Shown: in pieces, positions 60,478 through 64,000 of the stretch | Layout of the letters: the number at the start of each line of letters is the position of its first letter | How positions within the stretch are numbered: position 1 is the stretch's first letter | Assembly: GCF_051055405.1 (NCBI RefSeq) | Contig: NZ_CP167068.1 | Location: 2,542,001-2,606,000, forward strand | Origin: Pseudolachnospira sp051055405 | GTDB lineage: Bacteria; Bacillota; Clostridia; Lachnospirales; Lachnospiraceae | Length of the DNA: 64,000 nt | Direction of reading: 5' to 3' | Program-made: the position numbers and the translations under genes | The notes under the pieces: model-generated | What the model saw: only the letters and a program-made list of their open reading frames with translations | Told to the model about the DNA's origin: nothing | Databases searched by the model: none

Positions 60478-61488
60478 CTAATCTTCCCTGTCAAGGGAGG
60501 AAATTGCTATCTCAAATACCATACGCTCCAGATGATAACTCAGGGAAAACCGCCGGTTTTCCCCCGCGCCGCGGACAAGATGCTCCCCGATGAGCTCCTT
60601 TACAAGCTCCGGCGTCCCTTCCCGACCTTGTTCAAAATAGGGTAATTGAAACACCGCCTCTTTTGTCTGCTCCGGCAGCCGCCGGAGGAATTGAACCAGC
60701 TGACTTTTTGTCTCAAAATACAGACCTTTCCGCTTATAATAATGCATCGCTTCTTTGCAAAGAGGGATGGGACGAGACCATCGATGATCGTTTCGGATTT
60801 CCTGATCGGATAGATTGAAATAATCGTATCTTTCGCACCCGTTGGAAACGGTAAGGTCAAAGGTAAGATCCACGTGATAAAATGTTCCATCCACACGGCA
60901 AAGATTCCACGCATGCCCCTCTTCCTTTTCCTGATTTCTGGCCTCACCTATCACCAGAATCGAGGAAAGCCCTGTCCGGTCCGCCAGATATTGGAAGGCT
61001 TTCGCGATGCCTTCACAGACGCCGATACCATAAAGCAAGGCCCCCGGTGCTTCATGACTATAAGGAGCGTCCGCATCCCGGTATGTTACCCTGCTGGTCA
61101 AAAGAGCATGGATCGCCTCTTCCCGTTCCAACTCGGTTTTCCCCTTCACCGAATCAATAAAATCCCCATAGGTTTGTTCCAGCCGTGCCAATATGTGGAA
61201 CACGGTCTTTTCATCAAACCGGTACTCCAGACGCGCCGTACAGTTTTCTGGAGCATTGGAGAAATATTGAAGGGAAATGTTTTTTACATAAAATAACTCC
61301 GGGATATCCCATCTTAAACTCTCGTACACGTTTTGCATTTCTCCGGCGCTGCATTTCGGACAGATAACCGAAGGTTTAAAATTTACCATCCCTTTTAGAA
61401 GTTTGACATACACACGCTGCTCGGAAGCGGAAAGCAGGCGGTAGTAGTAGCGATATTGTCCTTTCGGCAGGAATGATGCAATTCCCAT
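60478..61488 (-). CDS. Transglutaminase-like cysteine protease/crosslinking protein
   Basis: 336 aa, no signal peptide, so cytosolic. Core with Cys in GIGVCEGIAKAF, His in GHAWNLCRVDG and Asp in HVDLTFDLT, then HYYKRKGLYFETKSQLVQFLRR. The N-terminal third (PKGQYRYYYRLLSASEQRVY) is shared with many Clostridial cytosolic transglutaminase-fold proteins. It lies between the kinase and the 67-aa gene. ATG 61488 follows GAGGAGGGAAG. Confidence 0.85.
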   Translation of the reverse strand: MGIASFLPKGQYRYYYRLLSASEQRVYVKLLKGMVNFKPSVICPKCSAGEMQNVYESLRWDIPELFYVKNISLQYFSNAPENCTARLEYRFDEKTVFHILARLEQTYGDFIDSVKGKTELEREEAIHALLTSRVTYRDADAPYSHEAPGALLYGIGVCEGIAKAFQYLADRTGLSSILVIGEARNQEKEEGHAWNLCRVDGTFYHVDLTFDLTVSNGCERYDYFNLSDQEIRNDHRWSRPIPLCKEAMHYYKRKGLYFETKSQLVQFLRRLPEQTKEAVFQLPYFEQGREGTPELVKELIGEHLVRGAGENRRFSLSYHLERMVFEIAISSLDRED

Positions 61489-61531
61489 AAACTTCCCTCC
61501 TCTACAGGCCCGCTTTCCCATCTTTTAGGGG

Positions 61532-63070
61532 TCAGCCCCCGGAGCAGACGGCAGCGAGTACTCCGATAATCAGCAATGCGATGCCGATATAACATAAAAC
61601 CGCAAAAACCATCGCGACAATTCCCATCAAAACGCCAAATCCCAGTGAAAATCCCAGCGCGGCAAGCATAGACAGCAGATATTCATACCATCGGTATTTT
61701 CCTCTGGTATTCCCGATGGCCCAACGGCGGTTATAGATCAAGACGCCGGCAAATCCGGAGACGCAGCTGCCAATCACACCGATCGCCGCCAGCGTCTTAT
61801 TATCCGTAAAGGAGGAATATAAGTCCGGAAAAACCCAATATCCCATCAGAACCAGCATCAGAATAGATAGCACAATGGTAATTGCCCCAAAAGCTGACTT
61901 TCCAGTCGTATTGCGCGGCGGGAAAGGTGCGGCAGAGGCTGGCTGAACCATTTTTTTCATCGGAATCGGACGCGCCGGCATTCGTCTTTTCTTATCCACA
62001 GACGCCGGCTTTGTTACAAAGGCGCTCATTTTACCGCTATACCGCCGGTCTGCCTCACAGTAAGGGCAGCTTGGATTTCCTTTCCAGTAATCATGGGCGG
62101 GATTATGGGAACATGGCTGAAGCTCCCCCCGAAACCTTTCTAAAGCGAGTTTCCATTCACTGGCGGTTGGGCGAGCTTTGGGATTCGTATAACCATCCAC
62201 GAAAGCCCGTCGGAACAGTTCATAAATATAGAGCGGCAGCGCATGGATATCGGGAGCGTAACTGGGAATCGTATAATCAGGAATCGTCTGAAAAAAGGGC
62301 GACTCTCCGCTTTCAATCCGCTTATCCACGGACTTGGGCGCGGGTGCAGACCCCACTCCCTTTGGCTGCCGCTGGCAGGTATAGGGATGGCAGCCATTCA
62401 TCAGCATTCGAAAACAGTGAATGGCCAAAGCAAAATAATCCGTCTCGCAAGTAAAGGTAGGCCCCGGATAGTCCGCATAGGTGGTTCCCTTACAGGCTCG
62501 AATCAACTCCGGAGCCACGTATCCCGGCGCGCATACGATGCATCGATACACATTTCCAGCGCGGTAGATATGGTAGGAGTCCGCATCCACAAAATTTACC
62601 GTCCAATCCGATTTGATTTTAATGTTATTGGGATTGAAATCGCCAAAGATCTGGCCGGTGCAATGCAGCCTGCTGATCACGTCGCACAGACTGATCAGAC
62701 AGTCGATGCGATGTTTGATCGAAGCCGCCCCGCCGCGCTTTGGCGGATACACATAAAGATCGTCCAGTTCATTGCTCGCGGCAATCCGGTTCATGCCAAA
62801 ACCAATAAAATGGTGTGTTTCGTCGAAAAGCGGCGCTAACGGCCACGCGATATCCTGGGCTAAGTTCAAGCTCCGAAAAAAATTTGTTTCGCTGATCTGA
62901 ACCATCTCTTTGATCTTCTTTTCACGGGCACAGGCGTCGGAGGCATGGTGATAAATTTTTGCTACTTTTTTGGGGTAGCCCTTGATTTCATAAACCGAGC
63001 CCTCCCCGCCGGCATTCAATGCCGGTTCTTTTAAAACAATCTTTTTTCCTGAAAGCGTATACACATCCAT
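61532..63070 (-). CDS. Membrane-anchored protein kinase-like protein with zinc ribbon
   Basis: 512 aa. Kinase fold: glycine loop GGEGSVYEI (21-29), VAKIYH Lys38, catalytic IFGDFNPNN (Asp144, Asn149) and FVDADSY metal Asp (162/164), a set that fits the COG4248-type kinases that work with TerY/vWA and PP2C proteins. A CSHNPAHDYWKGNPSCPYC zinc-ribbon-like element lies near 315-340, then three or four C-terminal membrane helices (about 390-510). RBS AAGGAGG. Probably phosphorylates partners of this operon. Confidence 0.82.
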   Translation of the reverse strand: MDVYTLSGKKIVLKEPALNAGGEGSVYEIKGYPKKVAKIYHHASDACAREKKIKEMVQISETNFFRSLNLAQDIAWPLAPLFDETHHFIGFGMNRIAASNELDDLYVYPPKRGGAASIKHRIDCLISLCDVISRLHCTGQIFGDFNPNNIKIKSDWTVNFVDADSYHIYRAGNVYRCIVCAPGYVAPELIRACKGTTYADYPGPTFTCETDYFALAIHCFRMLMNGCHPYTCQRQPKGVGSAPAPKSVDKRIESGESPFFQTIPDYTIPSYAPDIHALPLYIYELFRRAFVDGYTNPKARPTASEWKLALERFRGELQPCSHNPAHDYWKGNPSCPYCEADRRYSGKMSAFVTKPASVDKKRRMPARPIPMKKMVQPASAAPFPPRNTTGKSAFGAITIVLSILMLVLMGYWVFPDLYSSFTDNKTLAAIGVIGSCVSGFAGVLIYNRRWAIGNTRGKYRWYEYLLSMLAALGFSLGFGVLMGIVAMVFAVLCYIGIALLIIGVLAAVCSGG

Positions 63071-63103
63071 GAGGTTCCTCCTTTTCCGCCGCTTTACGAA
63101 ATC

Positions 63104-64000
63104 CTATGAAAGAAACACCAAGGCTGCCGCCTTGGCAAAACTCAGCATCTTGACCAGCTTTCCCAGGAAACACGCGAAGAAAAAGCGATAGGGATTTAAC
63201 TTCATTGCTCCTGCGGCCAGCCCGATTACGTCGAAAAGGGGAAGGGGAAGCGCGGAAAAAATACATACCATCCCATAGGGGTATTTCGGAATCAGCCGCT
63301 CTATTTTGCGAAAATATTTCTGCTTTGCCAACCGGCTTCCACACGCCCCAGCCCCGAAACCGACCATCTCCCCCAAAGCCGCGCCGGCTGCACCACAGCC
63401 GGCAACGAGCACGGGATTTAAAAGAAGCGCATACTGCACCACAATCAGGATACTGGGAGCGGGAAGCAAAACCGAGGCATTGGCCAGGAAACAGGCAAAC
63501 AGCACCCCAAGATAGCTGACCGGCGTGTGTTCCCTGACAAAATCACTTAGAACATAAGCCAAGATGCCAAACAGGAAACACGCAGCCATCCCCATCACGC
63601 TCCACCAGCGCTCCAAAGGAGGATTCGTTTCTAACTTTCCGCGCATCGGAGGATCGGACTTTTTGGGGGTATCCCTTTCTCCCGACTCCGGGGATTCGGG
63701 CTGTTTTGAGGCATTCATTTCCTTTGACTCCGGAGGGTAAAGCCTCTTTTTTGCATGTTCGCACAGCTTCTTCCAATCCGGCCCTTTGTAATACTCATCC
63801 CCCTGCTTTTTTGCAGGCCGCTCTGGGTTATAAAGCACCACGATCGTTTTATCGTCATCCAACAGACGGCGGGGATACTTTTCCAGGTAAGATGCAGCGG
63901 CGGCTTCCAAAGCACGGATCTCTGCTTCCTCGGTCTCATCCCGTTCCATAAATTTCCGGGCGAGCGCAACGTTTATTTTCCGTTCCTGACGGCGCAGCAG
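63104..64000 (-). CDS. PP2C-like phosphatase C-terminus fused to a VTT/DedA-type membrane domain (partial)
   Basis: 298 codons are visible and the frame stays open to the right edge, so the start lies outside. The first ~70 residues end in LDDDKTIVVLYNP, the closing strand of PP2C phosphatases. A charged linker follows, then a VTT (SNARE-associated) region with FLANASVLLPAPS, GAAGAALGEMVGFGAG and LPLPLFDVIGLAAGAMKL. The ATG at 63949 has no ribosome site and is not preferred. The neighbouring kinase suggests a kinase-phosphatase pair. Confidence 0.72.
   Translation of the reverse strand: MLRRQERKINVALARKFMERDETEEAEIRALEAAAASYLEKYPRRLLDDDKTIVVLYNPERPAKKQGDEYYKGPDWKKLCEHAKKRLYPPESKEMNASKQPESPESGERDTPKKSDPPMRGKLETNPPLERWWSVMGMAACFLFGILAYVLSDFVREHTPVSYLGVLFACFLANASVLLPAPSILIVVQYALLLNPVLVAGCGAAGAALGEMVGFGAGACGSRLAKQKYFRKIERLIPKYPYGMVCIFSALPLPLFDVIGLAAGAMKLNPYRFFFACFLGKLVKMLSFAKAAALVFLS

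Overview
The window looks like a chromosome segment of a low-to-moderate GC, gut-type anaerobic Firmicute, most likely Lachnospiraceae or a near relative. The pointers are GGAGG-type ribosome sites throughout, sortase pili with LPxTG-like anchors, SipW/TasA-type secreted proteins, a high-molecular-weight rubredoxin, a mannose-family PTS and a type I-C CRISPR-Cas locus. No rRNA or tRNA gene was recognised. All recognised protein genes but one lie on the minus strand.

Layout. 1-3260: the 5' part of a class II aldolase gene, then a four-gene mannose-type PTS (IID, IIC, IIB, IIA), with a divergent LevR-like regulator (3597-5960, +). 5927-15255: a catabolic operon, read HyuA, HyuB, aldehyde dehydrogenase, glycerate 2-kinase, enolase-like protein, LarA-like protein. 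It could feed a cyclic amide or hydroxy-acid substrate through glycerate and 2-phosphoglycerate to PEP. 15620-16147: a nitroreductase. 16360-25093: a complete type I-C CRISPR-Cas system (array, leader, cas2, cas1, cas4, cas7, cas8c, cas5, cas3). 25284-28618: a Ca2+-type P-ATPase bracketed by two copies of a long palindromic repeat; a third copy lies at 50589-50807. 28663-42053: a sortase-pilus locus with its own SipW-type and LepB-type signal peptidases, TasA-like proteins and a BTAD regulator. 42162-50467: a reduced type IV pilus/type II secretion cluster (PilT, PilC, small one-TM proteins) with TelA, XpaC, a transglutaminase lipoprotein and a second nitroreductase. 50893-55461: purA, then azlD/azlC/MATE, then a rubredoxin-fused flavin reductase. 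55648-64000: a tightly packed operon encoding a PP2C-VTT fusion, a membrane kinase, a transglutaminase-like protein, ClpP, a P-loop protein, a soluble TraG/VirD4-like ATPase, an M50 metalloprotease with a PqqD-like N-terminus, and three small proteins.

Most notable. (1) The 391-bp gap between cas5 and cas3 contains a crRNA-like gene on the plus strand. It has a promoter, a repeat mimic at the predicted transcript start, and an 8-nt seed that matches a TTC-flanked site just upstream of the predicted cas5 promoter. This is the signature of a Cascade-guiding autoregulatory RNA (CreR/CreA type). (2) The oldest spacer of the array matches hyuB in this same window over 34 contiguous bases with a TTC PAM; the repeats on both sides of it are degenerate. 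(3) Three copies of a 220-270 bp near-perfect palindrome sit directly downstream of gene terminators, and their outer arms differ in sequence but remain complementary. (4) The kinase/PP2C/TraG/ClpP/M50 operon matches no system I can name.
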